Made by a program: the position numbers and the translations under genes. From Mycobacteroides sp. CBMA 271 (GTDB lineage: Bacteria; Actinomycetota; Actinomycetes; Mycobacteriales; Mycobacteriaceae), in contig NZ_VTHB01000002.1 in the NCBI RefSeq assembly GCF_009729205.1, forward strand, positions 434,001-498,000: a stretch of 64,000 nucleotides of DNA, written 5' to 3'. The notes beneath the pieces were generated by a model. The model was not told where the DNA came from. It worked only from the letters and a program-made list of their open reading frames with translations, and ran no database searches. Of this stretch, positions 17,627-27,048 are shown one piece after another (the first letter of the stretch is position 1; each line of letters begins with the position of its first letter).

Positions 17627-18373
17627 ATGGGTATCGACGTCCGGCGCGCGAGTGATCGGCTCGCGACCAAGATCTCTTGGCTGGACTCCAAACATTCTTT
17701 TTCATTCGGCGAGCACTACGACCCCCACAACACCCACCATGGGCTGCTGCTGGTCAACAACGACGACACGGTGCTGCCGGGCGCCGGATTCGAGACACAT
17801 CCGCATCGCGATATGGAGATCGTCACCTGGGTGCTGCAGGGATCGTTGGTGCACCAAGATTCCGAAGGCAACTCCGGAGTGATCTATCCCGGTCTGGCGC
17901 AACGGATGTCGGCGGGTTCCGGGATTCTGCATTCGGAGAAGAACGACTCGTGGCGGCTGGCGGGCGAGCGTCACTCAGATCCGGTTCGTTTCATCCAGAT
18001 GTGGGTCGCACCCGACGAGTCGGGAATCGATCCCGGCTATCAACAGCTGGAGATCGCCAACGAACTGCTCCGCGGCGGGCTGGTGACCGTCGCCTCGGGG
18101 ATACCCCAGCACCGGGACCGGACGGCGATCACCATCGGCCAGAAGAACGCAGCGCTGCATGCCGCGCGCACCGTCGCCGGGGAGAGCGTCGAGCTGCCGG
18201 CGGCGCCATTCGTCCATCTCTTCGTGGCCCACGGAGCGGTCACCGTTGAGGCTGTCGGCGAGCTCGCCGAGGGGGATGCCGTGCGGCTCATCGATACCGG
18301 CGCCCTGCGGGTCACCGCGACGACCGACGCGGAGATCCTGGTGTGGGAAATGCACACCCACTTAGGGGGATAG
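17627..18373 (+). CDS. Pirin family protein (Rv0181c-like)
   Basis: A 248-residue bicupin. The N-terminal cupin has the pirin metal ligands THPHRDMEIVTWVLQG and the later MSAGSGILHSEKN block; the C-terminal cupin is poorer. Pirins bind iron and some show quercetinase activity or act as redox-sensitive cofactors; none can be chosen here. Start is ATG at 17627 with almost no leader after the preceding hairpin. Synteny with Rv0181c next to sigG is disrupted by the 9.6-16.2 kb accessory block. Confidence 0.88.
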   Translation: MGIDVRRASDRLATKISWLDSKHSFSFGEHYDPHNTHHGLLLVNNDDTVLPGAGFETHPHRDMEIVTWVLQGSLVHQDSEGNSGVIYPGLAQRMSAGSGILHSEKNDSWRLAGERHSDPVRFIQMWVAPDESGIDPGYQQLEIANELLRGGLVTVASGIPQHRDRTAITIGQKNAALHAARTVAGESVELPAAPFVHLFVAHGAVTVEAVGELAEGDAVRLIDTGALRVTATTDAEILVWEMHTHLGG

Positions 18374-18426
18374 CGCGGATTTCGCGACGCTGCCGATTCC
18401 CTATCGATCCCCACTTGTTACCAAAG

Positions 18427-18454
18427 TTGACTGAGTTGCTGCTGTGATTATCGT
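18427..18454 (+). promoter_or_regulatory. Candidate promoter of the phosphodiester glycosidase gene
   Basis: TTGACT (18427-18432) and TATCGT (18449-18454) are spaced by 16 bp, a fair SigA-type promoter. GTTGACTGA is present twice (18426 and 18453), 27 bp apart, which may be a regulator site or chance. Confidence 0.4.
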
Positions 18455-18487
18455 TGACTGATCAAGATCACCACAGGAGGGACCGCC

Positions 18488-19600
18488 GTGGGCATTTCAC
18501 GCTTTTCGCGCCTTCGGCGGCCCGCTTCCGCACGTCGCCTGATCACCGCCGCCTTCGGCATGATGCTGGTGGCGGCATTGCCCATTCCGACCACCCACAA
18601 CACCGCGCGCGCCGAGGCCGCCCACGACGCGGTGCTGTCGGCGATCGCCAACACCAAGGGCACCTTCCTGGTCTACAACTTCGGCGGCGGCAACCCGGCT
18701 CCGTTCCGTAATGCCGCCGGCAATGAGTACACGCTGGACAACGGCGGCCACCTCATGGTGATCAAGAGCGCATCGTCGCGCCTTCGCGCAAACCTGTTGG
18801 TGGACAACCATTCCGGCTACCAGTCCCGGTGCGAACGCGATGCCCGCGCACGCACCGCCGAGGGGCTGTGGCAGGCCTCGGAGACGTACAAGCCGTTGGC
18901 CGCGTGGGTCACCATGGGCAAGCCCACCCTCATCATCAACGCCAACTTCTTTGACGTCCGCGGCCAAAAGGGGGGCAACTGGAAGAGCACCGGGTGTAGC
19001 TCACCGCTCGGCGCTTACGTCGATACCGCCAACGGCAGCGCCAACTCCAACAAGCAGGTCACCGGAACCCGGGTATACGCCGGCAAGCAGGCGCTCTCGG
19101 GCGGGGACGAAGTGTGGACGGCGTTGGCCACCATGGTCTTTCCGCATGGATCACCTCCAGAAGTTATCGCCTCATCGGGGCCGAAGGACTACGGTTACGC
19201 CACCGGACCGCTAGAAGGCTTGATGGACAAGGGAGTTCAGTTCGTTGCGGTCAGTGGGCTGAAGTTGTTGCTTCCGGGATTCACCGAGCAGCTGAACGAT
19301 CCCGGACCGGCCGCCGCCCGGACCGCCCTCGGGTACAAGTCCGCGACCGACGAGCTCATGGTCTTCCAGGGCGGCAGCTACACCCCCGACAATCTTCAAG
19401 ACCTGTACCGCGGGCTGGGCGTCGACAAGGCCATCGCCCTCGACGGCGGCGGATCCTCAGCCATTGTGCTGCGCCGCGACGCGGGCGGCATGTGGGCGGG
19501 ATATGGTTCGCCCAAGGGCAATTGCGACACGACCTACACCCTGTGCGACGCCGCGGGCGGCGTCGGTCGGGCACTGCCCAGCTGGCTGGGCTTCAGCTAG
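18488..19600 (+). CDS. Secreted phosphodiester glycosidase-like protein (NAGPA domain)
   Basis: The N-terminus is a long Arg-rich signal peptide with hydrophobic core LITAAFGMMLVAALPI and likely cleavage near ARAEA. The mature domain has PTLIINANFFD, ALGYKSATDELMVFQGG and the signature ALDGGGSSAIVLRR of NAGPA/phosphodiester glycosidase (PF09992-type) proteins. Relatives remove sugars from phosphodiesters in envelope polymers. GTG at 18488 is preceded by AGGAGGG. The gene ends 3 bp from the convergent mceF stop. The substrate is unknown. Confidence 0.78.
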   Translation: MGISRFSRLRRPASARRLITAAFGMMLVAALPIPTTHNTARAEAAHDAVLSAIANTKGTFLVYNFGGGNPAPFRNAAGNEYTLDNGGHLMVIKSASSRLRANLLVDNHSGYQSRCERDARARTAEGLWQASETYKPLAAWVTMGKPTLIINANFFDVRGQKGGNWKSTGCSSPLGAYVDTANGSANSNKQVTGTRVYAGKQALSGGDEVWTALATMVFPHGSPPEVIASSGPKDYGYATGPLEGLMDKGVQFVAVSGLKLLLPGFTEQLNDPGPAAARTALGYKSATDELMVFQGGSYTPDNLQDLYRGLGVDKAIALDGGGSSAIVLRRDAGGMWAGYGSPKGNCDTTYTLCDAAGGVGRALPSWLGFS

Positions 19601-19603
19601 ACG

Positions 19604-20857
19604 CTACTTCGGCGGCGCAATTGGGAGCGTCGGACCGCCGTACGGGGTGGGAATGGTAAAGCGTCCCTTGGGCGTCGGGTCGGCCAACTTGCCAAGGTCG
19701 GCACCCTGTGGTGGGCCGGCCGTATCGTCTCCGGCCGGCCGCGGCGCGTTCTTCGCACCGCGAACCAAGACTGCCGGATCGTCGTCGCGGCAATACCCCG
19801 CATACAAGGACGGTTCCGGGTAGTCGGCGGCCGACACTGCCGAACGCTGAGTTCCATAGTCGCAGGTGTACCGAGGATAAATATCGGCGATGGCCCAGAC
19901 ACCATGGTCATAGAAGGTATTGCCGACCGCCTCGATCACCGATCCGCGGTACGAGGGGAACAACGCATTGAGTGCCGGCACCCGCACGTACGACAACTGC
20001 GCCACCGTGGTGAGGTTCCCCAGAAGCTGCGCCATGGTGTCGGAATTGTCGGCGAAAACGGCATCGGTTGTGGCCAACGGCCCGGGAACCCTATCGATCA
20101 GTGTGCGGAAGCCGCCGTCCATCCGCGCCACACCGTTCAGGGACCTGTTCAGACCCTGTGTGGCGATGGCGAGACCCTTGTTCATCTCCGCGACCGAGGA
20201 CAACGTGACCCGGCTGTTCTTCAGGGTGCTCACCGTCTCCGGCAACACAGAATCCAGTGTGGACAAAAGGAATACACCGCCGTCGATGATTTCGGTCATT
20301 TTGCGCGGCGCCTCACGCGAGAGATGCAGTTCCTTCTTGATGATCTCCAGCTTCTTCGGATCCGCCTGCGCCAGTGCGCCGTCCGCGTCGGCAAGCAATC
20401 TCGATAGTGTCACCGGCACCGTCGCCTGACCACGGGCGATGACGCTGCCGTTACCCAAGTACGGGCCTGTGGTCGTCACCGGCGCGAAATCAACGTACTG
20501 TTCCCCTCCAGCCGAGAGGCCGGACACCCGTACCGGGGATCCCACCGGAATCTTCACCGCCGATTCGATGTGCATCACCGCAACCGGCCCGCGGGGCGAC
20601 GGAGTCACCGAGTCAACTCGGCCAATCCGCAAACCACGCAGTGCCACATCCTGGTTGGGGATCAATCCGCCGGATTCGGGTAGCTCTAGCGATACCTGGT
20701 AGGTCGACGTGAAGGTCCTGGCTCGCAACGCACCCACCATCAGGTACGCGACTGCCACTAGCAGGGTCGCGGCGAGCGCGAGTCCGGACAACCACATGCG
20801 CTGTCGGTGTCCTGCTCGCACCGTGCCCACCACCGCGTTCGCCAGCGAGTTGATCAT
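19604..20857 (-). CDS. mceF: MceF-type substrate-binding subunit, permease-less mce cluster
   Basis: A 417-residue Mce/MlaD-domain protein: N-terminal transmembrane helix (about 22-42), MCE core around SGGLIPNQDVALRGLRIGRVDSV and the long helical region, then a Pro/Gly tail with TPKGRFTIPTPYGGPTLP. ATG at 20857 overlaps the mceE stop (ATGA); the longer frame to 20989 runs antisense-like and is not used. Mce subunits form the periplasmic lipid channel of Mce transporters. It is the last gene; no Mce-associated gene follows, the next gene being convergent. Confidence 0.85.
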   Translation of the reverse strand: MINSLANAVVGTVRAGHRQRMWLSGLALAATLLVAVAYLMVGALRARTFTSTYQVSLELPESGGLIPNQDVALRGLRIGRVDSVTPSPRGPVAVMHIESAVKIPVGSPVRVSGLSAGGEQYVDFAPVTTTGPYLGNGSVIARGQATVPVTLSRLLADADGALAQADPKKLEIIKKELHLSREAPRKMTEIIDGGVFLLSTLDSVLPETVSTLKNSRVTLSSVAEMNKGLAIATQGLNRSLNGVARMDGGFRTLIDRVPGPLATTDAVFADNSDTMAQLLGNLTTVAQLSYVRVPALNALFPSYRGSVIEAVGNTFYDHGVWAIADIYPRYTCDYGTQRSAVSAADYPEPSLYAGYCRDDDPAVLVRGAKNAPRPAGDDTAGPPQGADLGKLADPTPKGRFTIPTPYGGPTLPIAPPK

Positions 20858-22062
20858 CGCGGCGGCCCCTGTTGGACCGGAACTGCGCCCGGTATCGGTT
20901 CGATGGCACCCGGCTCGGTCGGGCTGGGCCGCACCGGAATCGACGGAGCATCCGGCCCCTGCCCCACGACACGTTCCTGTAGGCGCCACAGGGTGTACTT
21001 GAACGAGCCGACGAGTTTGGCCCAGTCATATCGCTTCGGTCCGTGGAAGCCCGGGTCGCCCTTGTAGCCGATATCGGGGATGGAGCCGAGCGCAAGCTTG
21101 TCGATCGAGACTCGGGCGGCAAATGCCGAACCCGCCATCATCTTGACGACAGGGGGCATCAGTCGATTGAGCGCGGCCAGACTGGTATCGGGACTCACCG
21201 TGATGTCGTTGAAAGACCGCGACAGGGTATTGAAGTCGGCGATGACACTGCGACCACTGGTATCGGTGCCAGCGATCGAGGGGAACTTGGAGAGCTGTTT
21301 GGTCACCGCACCGACCTGATCAGCGAGGTCGGCTATATGCGTCGCATTAACCGATAACGTGTCTGTCGCAGGCGCGGCGGCCGTCAACAATTCGGAAATC
21401 GTCTGGTGCCGCGTATCGAGTTCAGCGGCAAGCTGCGCGGTGTCCCGCAATGCGGAATCCAGTTGTCCGGAACGCGCATTGAGCGTACCGAGTAGCCGAT
21501 TCGACTTCCCGATCAGATCTCCGAACGCCTCGCCGTTGGGCCCGGTCGCTCGACCGAGACCGTTGATCGTGCCGGTGAGGTTGCGTACCGCACCGCCGTT
21601 GACGATGATCGCTGCCGAACTCAGGAGCGCCTCCACAGTGGCGGCAGCCGTGGTTGATTCGAGACGAAAGGTGTCTCCATCACGCAAGAGTGCTGCCCCG
21701 GGGACGGACGGTCGCGGGGGCTTCAGTGCAACGAAGACATCACCCAACGGCGTCGCGGTCCGCAACTCCACCGTGGTCCCCGTGGGGATTTCCACATCCG
21801 AACGGATCCTCATGGTGACCACGGCGGTGTAGTTGGTGGTACTCATCGAGTCGACCTCGCCGATATCGGCGCCACCCAGTTTCACCTTGGCGCGCGACGG
21901 CAGGTTCAAGATGTTGGTGAAGATCGCTGTCAAACCATAGGAACCGCCGGACATGCCTGGCGCCGGAAGCGGAAGGCTGGCAAGGCCGTTGGTGCTGCAT
22001 CCGCTCGTCAGCAACAAAGCGATAGCCACGGCGGGTCCCGCGAATCTCCGTACCGCGTTCAT
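20854..22062 (-). CDS. mceE: MceE-type lipoprotein, permease-less mce cluster
   Basis: A 402-residue MCE protein with a lipoprotein signal peptide and lipobox LTSGC (Cys22), the mark of the MceE position in every mce operon. The MCE core includes LPSRAKVKLGGADIGEVDSM, and the tail is Pro-rich. It shares TATPLGDVFVAL, FNDITVSPDTSLAALNRL and ALGSIPDIGYKGDPGFHGPK almost word for word with the MceE at 48582, showing close paralogy. It overlaps mceD and mceF by 4 bp. Expected to be anchored to the outer face of the membrane. Confidence 0.87.
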   Translation of the reverse strand: MNAVRRFAGPAVAIALLLTSGCSTNGLASLPLPAPGMSGGSYGLTAIFTNILNLPSRAKVKLGGADIGEVDSMSTTNYTAVVTMRIRSDVEIPTGTTVELRTATPLGDVFVALKPPRPSVPGAALLRDGDTFRLESTTAAATVEALLSSAAIIVNGGAVRNLTGTINGLGRATGPNGEAFGDLIGKSNRLLGTLNARSGQLDSALRDTAQLAAELDTRHQTISELLTAAAPATDTLSVNATHIADLADQVGAVTKQLSKFPSIAGTDTSGRSVIADFNTLSRSFNDITVSPDTSLAALNRLMPPVVKMMAGSAFAARVSIDKLALGSIPDIGYKGDPGFHGPKRYDWAKLVGSFKYTLWRLQERVVGQGPDAPSIPVRPSPTEPGAIEPIPGAVPVQQGPPR

Positions 22063-23192
22063 TTCTGCCCCATCGCCGCAAGACCGTCGAGCACATAGGT
22101 CAACCCGAAATCAGGTCCATAGTCCTGCAGGGTGCCCGTGCTGCAGCCGAGTTGTCGCAGCCCCATGAGATTGCAGATCTCCTTGCCGAACTGGGTATCG
22201 AATAGCAGTCTGTCGACGGGCGCATGCGCACGCACCACATTGTTGATTGGGTCCACCGTGTTGTAGACGTTGTCCGCCATCAGCGGAAGCAGGTCGAACC
22301 CTTCTGATAGTTCTCGCCGGTTGTCGTACACCGCCTGGGCGATTTGGTTGGAGTTGCCCACCGAGTCCTTGATGGCGTCGCGGTTCTGCTCGAGCAGTGA
22401 ACCGGCTTGCAACAGAATGCTGTTCAGCTGCTTGCCAGTGGTTCCGGTGCCCAGCTGCTCGTCATCGAGAACCTGGGAAAGTTGGCGAACCGTCGATGAG
22501 AACTCTCGGATGTTCTGATCGTTGCGCTTCGTGGCGTCGAAGAGCGAACTGATGCGGGTGATGATCTTGGTCAGTTGATCACGAGTCATGGCGCCACCAT
22601 CGGCACTCAAACGAAGCGCCTTGGACAATTCATCCAGTGAGGACCTCATCAACTCACCGTTTCCAGACAGCGCATTGGCGCTGCTGTTGACGACGTCCGC
22701 CAAGGGCCCGCCGCCCTTGCCGTCGCCCTTCATAGCCTTCGAGAGCCTGTCGATCATGGCCAGGACCCTGTCGAACTCCACCGGAGTCCTCGTGCGGTCC
22801 AACCCAATAACGTCGCCACTCTTGAGTGTCGGCCCCCCGCGATACACCGGTGTCAGTTCGATGTGGCGGTCGGTCAGAATCGAAGTGGACACCGTGACGG
22901 CCTTGGCGTCGGCCGGCACCTTGACCTTGGAGTCGACCGTGAACTCAACCTCCATATAGGTGCCACGCGAGGTGATCTTGGTGACCTTGCCGATCGGCAT
23001 GCCCAGCACCGACACCTTGTTGTCGGGGTAGAGGCCTGATACCGATTCGAATTGCGCAGTGAGGGTGAGCCTGTCATGCCGCTCGCGTAGATAGGTCCAG
23101 CCAACCACGCCAATCGTGATAGCGACCACCGCCACCAGCGCTCCAGCGATCCAGAAGATCCTGTGTTTTCTTGTGCGGATCGTTGTACTCAT
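22059..23192 (-). CDS. mceD: MceD-type subunit, permease-less mce cluster
   Basis: ATG at 23192 (MSTTIRTRKH) overlaps the mceC stop as ATGA and gives 377 residues, exactly the length of the paralogue at 49769. A transmembrane helix at about 12-32 precedes the MCE core (SGLYPDNKVSVLGMPIGKVTKI). The C-terminus GLRQLGCSTGTLQDYGPDFG is nearly identical in the other cluster. Part of the presumed heteromeric MceA-F channel. Confidence 0.87.
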   Translation of the reverse strand: MSTTIRTRKHRIFWIAGALVAVVAITIGVVGWTYLRERHDRLTLTAQFESVSGLYPDNKVSVLGMPIGKVTKITSRGTYMEVEFTVDSKVKVPADAKAVTVSTSILTDRHIELTPVYRGGPTLKSGDVIGLDRTRTPVEFDRVLAMIDRLSKAMKGDGKGGGPLADVVNSSANALSGNGELMRSSLDELSKALRLSADGGAMTRDQLTKIITRISSLFDATKRNDQNIREFSSTVRQLSQVLDDEQLGTGTTGKQLNSILLQAGSLLEQNRDAIKDSVGNSNQIAQAVYDNRRELSEGFDLLPLMADNVYNTVDPINNVVRAHAPVDRLLFDTQFGKEICNLMGLRQLGCSTGTLQDYGPDFGLTYVLDGLAAMGQK

Positions 23193-24235
23193 TGGCAGTC
23201 CTTGAAGTACTCGATCATGTTGAACTGCTTGGCTCTTCCGCTGATCGCGCACAACCACGAATCGGGGATGACGCCGCTGGGTGCGGTCAATTCGATCGAG
23301 TTGCCGTATCCGGTGAGGTTTGTGACGTTCCGCGCTGCGACCGCCGTCACTTGCAGCAGACTTCGGAACAGGTCGTCATGGCCGCCTATTAACTTGCTGA
23401 AGGTCTTCACATCGGCAATGAGCGCATCGACCGCGCGCCTATCCTTGACCACAATCTTATTCAAGACGTTCACCAGCTCGGTCAACGCCTGCATCATCGA
23501 GTGGAAACTTGCACGCCGCGAAACGAATTCACCGAGCAGATCACGTCCCTGTACGATCAACTTCCCGATATCGCCCTGCTGTCGATGCAGAGTGCCCGTC
23601 ACCATTTCGGTGCTTGCTAGCAGCGTTCCGATCTGGTCGCGGCGGCGCGAGATCACCGAGGCTAGCGTTTGAATGTTTTCCATCGCCTTGGGCAGGACCG
23701 CGGGTAGGCCCTCAAGTTGTTTACCCAGAATCGCCGTTGACTCTGCGATCTTGTCGGCGTCGACCTGCTCGAAAGTGGAGGTGGCGTCTTGGAGCGTGGC
23801 CTGCAGATCGTAGGGAACATCGGTGTGCGCGAGATCGATTCGACGGCTGGCCAGCTTCCCTTCGCCGCCGTTGCGGAGTTCCACGTATTGATTGCCGAGG
23901 ATCGTGGTGATCTTGATCGATGCCTTGGCGTCCTTGCGCAACGTGACGTCATCACGGACCCGGAGACCGACCTCGATCCGGTCACCGACTAACTCGACGC
24001 TGGTGACGTTCCCTACCGGCACGCCCGCATACGACACATTGGCACCCGGTTGCAGCGACGCCGCTTGTAAGAATTCCGCGGTGTAGTGGCTATAACCCAC
24101 GCCGATCGCCTTTACCAGGAGCATCGCTCCCACGAGCGAACCGATCACCGCGAGCGCGATCGCACCCAACCACGTCTTGTTATATGTCTCGACGGAACGT
24201 CGCGAAATACGCTGCCACATAATATTTTTAGCCAT
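23189..24235 (-). CDS. mceC: MceC-type subunit, permease-less mce cluster
   Basis: A 348-residue MCE protein: transmembrane helix at about 24-43, MCE core ASLQPGANVSYAGVPVGNVTSV, ITTILGNQYVELR, and a helical region ending in the conserved ISGRAKQFNMIEYFKDC. Start ATG at 24235 lies 8 bp inside the mceB reading frame. The last Cys is shared with the paralogue at 50937. Role as for the other subunits: part of a lipid-conducting periplasmic assembly. Confidence 0.87.
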   Translation of the reverse strand: MAKNIMWQRISRRSVETYNKTWLGAIALAVIGSLVGAMLLVKAIGVGYSHYTAEFLQAASLQPGANVSYAGVPVGNVTSVELVGDRIEVGLRVRDDVTLRKDAKASIKITTILGNQYVELRNGGEGKLASRRIDLAHTDVPYDLQATLQDATSTFEQVDADKIAESTAILGKQLEGLPAVLPKAMENIQTLASVISRRRDQIGTLLASTEMVTGTLHRQQGDIGKLIVQGRDLLGEFVSRRASFHSMMQALTELVNVLNKIVVKDRRAVDALIADVKTFSKLIGGHDDLFRSLLQVTAVAARNVTNLTGYGNSIELTAPSGVIPDSWLCAISGRAKQFNMIEYFKDCQ

Positions 24236-25283
24236 CAGCTAGGTTCCTGCATTTCGGGGTGTACTTGGCCTTATTGCCGGGGGTGGCCGCGTTCACAATG
24301 ATCGGAACGACGTCGTTGAGCCCGGGGAAGAAACCGGTGAGGTTGAGGTCGCACACATATCCGTTAATAAAGGCGCCCTGTTGCGTGGTCCTCGCCACTC
24401 CCTTGAGGAGCAACGGCAGATTGGCCCCCGTGAACGCAAGCTGCGGTTCGATGCTGTTCAGATGACTGACGAATCCCGGCTCGCGATAGAGCACTTCATT
24501 AAGCTGCGGATACACCGTGTCCGAGATCTTCGACAAACGGCGCACCGCGAAAGCCGTTGAACCTACCGAATCCACCAGCCCCGCGCGGCGATTGTCGAGA
24601 ATCGTCACCATCTCGCGGGTATGCGTCAGCACGGTGTCCAGATTTTTGTTCTGCCCGGCAAGCGTTTTCACCACGTTATTGAGATTGGTAATCAACCCGT
24701 CGAGAACCTGGTCCCGACCGGCAAAAGTATCGGCTAGCTGTGATGTCTGGTCGATCAGCCCAACGATCGAACCGCTATCCCCTTGCAAGGACTTGACGAC
24801 ACCATCGGTGAGGTTGTCGACCTGGGTTGGATCGAGGACGCTGAACAAGGGTTCGAATCCGTGTAGCAGCATGCCGATGTCGAAGGACGGCTCGGTCTGT
24901 CCCACCGGGATCACGCTCCCCGGCTTGAGCTGGTCGGTGCTGCCGGTCTTACCCAACGACAGTCCGAGATAGCGCTGACCGACGATGTTTTGGTAGGTGA
25001 TTGTGGCAATAGTGTTGCCGTACAGCGGTTGCTCGGTCTGTACCCGGAACTCCACCTTGGCCAGATCACCGTCGATCGCGACGGATTCGACACGGCCCAC
25101 CCGCACACCCGCGACGCGAACGTCATCACCGTCGTGCAACCCGGTGACATCCGTGAACATCGCGGCGTACGTGTTGGTCGACCCCGAAACCTCGCGCCGC
25201 AGGGTCGCGTACACCAGCCATGTCATGGCCAGCGCGATCACCATGAACACCGAAAGCCCAATCAGGGGTCCGCGAAACTTCAT
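24228..25283 (-). CDS. mceB: MceB-type subunit, permease-less mce cluster
   Basis: A 351-residue MCE protein with a signal-anchor helix (LIGLSVFMVIALAMTWLVYA), core VTGLHDGDDVRVAGVRVGRVESV, and C-terminal NGYVCDLNLTGFFPGLNDVVP then YTPKCR. ATG at 25283 overlaps the mceA stop (ATGA). The paralogue at 51959 shares the TEPSFD..LL.GFEPLF block and the two terminal Cys residues. Clear family call; specificity unknown. Confidence 0.87.
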   Translation of the reverse strand: MKFRGPLIGLSVFMVIALAMTWLVYATLRREVSGSTNTYAAMFTDVTGLHDGDDVRVAGVRVGRVESVAIDGDLAKVEFRVQTEQPLYGNTIATITYQNIVGQRYLGLSLGKTGSTDQLKPGSVIPVGQTEPSFDIGMLLHGFEPLFSVLDPTQVDNLTDGVVKSLQGDSGSIVGLIDQTSQLADTFAGRDQVLDGLITNLNNVVKTLAGQNKNLDTVLTHTREMVTILDNRRAGLVDSVGSTAFAVRRLSKISDTVYPQLNEVLYREPGFVSHLNSIEPQLAFTGANLPLLLKGVARTTQQGAFINGYVCDLNLTGFFPGLNDVVPIIVNAATPGNKAKYTPKCRNLADG

Positions 25284-26809
25284 CGCTGACCTCCCGCCGA
25301 AGACTGCTGGGCAATAACAGGTTTAGTACCGCGCGCAACCGGGCCCAGCAGCAGCTGAGTGGACGAGTTCGCCCCGGTTCCGGTGATCATGCCCAGTTGG
25401 TCGCGTTCTGTCGCGCTACCGACCGGTCCAACGTCCCCGCCGAACGAGGCCGGAGCGGTGGCCGCGGCTGGGCCCCCAGGCGGAGGCGGTGGCGGTGCAT
25501 CATCCGGATCGACGGTGCCGGGCACCCGCGGCGACGGGTTCGGCTGCCACCAGGGCAGTGGCGGATTGGGGTCTGCCAGGTTCGGCTGCGGGTTGTACAG
25601 CGGAGGCCCGGTGACGATCAGATTCCCATCAGGCCCGACCTCAGTCCCCGGCGGCGGCGCAAGGTCGGGCGGTGGCTTGTAGTTCTGCGGTAGCAGCACC
25701 TCGGGGAGATCGGGACGCACGACCAGTTCGGGCGCGGTAAAACAGCTCGGTCCCTTCATCTCTCCGTACTGCGGGCAATCGGCGCGGGTGTACATCGTGG
25801 ACGGCGTGAACGACGCGATCGCGCGGATGTTCACCACGTCTCTTTCAGAATCCCAGACGTCGCTAAAGAACTTGTCCGAGAACACCTTCAGCCGCGCCGC
25901 GATCGGCAAGAAGTGTACGGAGTTCTGAGCGAGCACGCCGACGACCGGAGTGAGCTTTGTCGTGATATCGATCATCCGGTCGGTCTGGTTGTCCAACGAC
26001 TCTCGGACGGTACCCATCGTGTGCAACCCGGCGTTGAGTAGAGCCTGCAGCTGCTCACGCTTCTCTGCCAGGGTTTGCATGGGCTTGACGGCTTGGTGCA
26101 GCGCGTCCACAAGTTCCGGGGCCGTCGACTGCAGCCCCTTCGTCGCATTGAGGAGCGCCGAAAGCGTCGACGGTCCGGTATCGGTGGCGACGATGTCATT
26201 GAGCTGATCGATGAGCCGGGACAGCTGTCCGGCCGCGCTCAGCAGCGTGGCCCGGCGGCCCTCCGTTGCCCCCGCGATCACGGCGAAGATACCCACCGAA
26301 TCGTCATCGCGACCGCGCCCATTGGCCGCAAGGATGTCGCGCAGCTTGCTAATGGTCGTCTGGAACAGCACCGTCGGCAGCTCGGTCTCTTCACTGATGA
26401 CCGTTCCGCCGGTGATCGCCGCGCCAGGTCCATGATCGACCAGCTCCACCGAGGAGACCGCGAACACGTTGCTCGGAACCACCCTCGCGGTCACCGTTCG
26501 CGGAACCGTAGGCGCCAGCTCAGATTTCAGATCGATATGCACGACATTCGGCCTGCCGCGCTGAGAGGGCGTCAGATCGGTCACCGAACCGACGAGTACT
26601 CCCTGGAATTTGACGTCTGACTTGGCCGGCAGGCCGTCTCCCACGTTCGTCAGCTCGGCCTGCACCCGCACGTAGTCGTTGAACCGGCCCGTCGACTTGA
26701 TCAACAGTGCCCCCGCCACCAGGGCCGCGACCACAGCCATCACCGCGCCGCTCAGAAGAAGCTGGCGATCCGATGGGCCACGGCCGTCGGACTCAAAGGA
26801 GTTCGGCAC
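25280..26809 (-). CDS. mceA: MceA-type subunit, first gene of the permease-less mce cluster
   Basis: GTG at 26809 has GGAGG eight bases upstream and gives 509 residues; the ATG at 26827 would include the ribosome-binding site in the gene. A transmembrane helix (LLLSGAVMAVVAALVAGALLI) leads into the MCE core (GDGLPAKSDVKFQGVLVGSVTDL). A Pro/Gly-rich stretch (about 385-450) precedes a tail with GPVGS.TERDQLG and LLLGPVARG that is also in the MceA at 53008. The protein is unlike Mce1A of M. tuberculosis as I remember it, although fadD5 lies directly upstream. Confidence 0.86.
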   Translation of the reverse strand: MPNSFESDGRGPSDRQLLLSGAVMAVVAALVAGALLIKSTGRFNDYVRVQAELTNVGDGLPAKSDVKFQGVLVGSVTDLTPSQRGRPNVVHIDLKSELAPTVPRTVTARVVPSNVFAVSSVELVDHGPGAAITGGTVISEETELPTVLFQTTISKLRDILAANGRGRDDDSVGIFAVIAGATEGRRATLLSAAGQLSRLIDQLNDIVATDTGPSTLSALLNATKGLQSTAPELVDALHQAVKPMQTLAEKREQLQALLNAGLHTMGTVRESLDNQTDRMIDITTKLTPVVGVLAQNSVHFLPIAARLKVFSDKFFSDVWDSERDVVNIRAIASFTPSTMYTRADCPQYGEMKGPSCFTAPELVVRPDLPEVLLPQNYKPPPDLAPPPGTEVGPDGNLIVTGPPLYNPQPNLADPNPPLPWWQPNPSPRVPGTVDPDDAPPPPPPGGPAAATAPASFGGDVGPVGSATERDQLGMITGTGANSSTQLLLGPVARGTKPVIAQQSSAGGQR

Positions 26810-26924
26810 GCAGACTCCCTCCAGCATCTAGGCATGCATCGAGGCTGCGCCACAGCGGGATCCGAAGCACCACCTGGTCCCTTTCGTCAGCAACGTGGCC
26901 CACAATATCTGCGAGTTCAGTCAC
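26793..26924 (-). CDS. Possible short leader ORF overlapping the mceA start
   Basis: GTG at 26924 follows GGGGGGAT and opens a 43-codon frame (MTELADIVGHVADER...) that ends 17 bp inside mceA. Translation through the mceA ribosome-binding site could couple the two. Its third-position GC is only about 56 percent by count, well below neighbours, so it may not be a gene. It shows no resemblance to YrbE proteins. Confidence 0.2.
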   Translation of the reverse strand: MTELADIVGHVADERDQVVLRIPLWRSLDACLDAGGSLRAELL

Positions 26925-27048
26925 ACCGATCCCCCCGATGTGACGGTGATTACAGGAATGTACATGACGTACAGTTCTGCGTACTGCGCTTTACCAAATT
27001 ATTCTGAATCCAGATTCATATTTGCTGCGATCCCCGAGACTGCACTGC

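Noticed and set aside
26810..27048. Possible remnant of yrbEA/yrbEB between fadD5 and mceA.
   Set aside because: Six-frame reading of the gap shows no stretch resembling YrbE; only small inverted repeats and a doubtful 43-codon frame.
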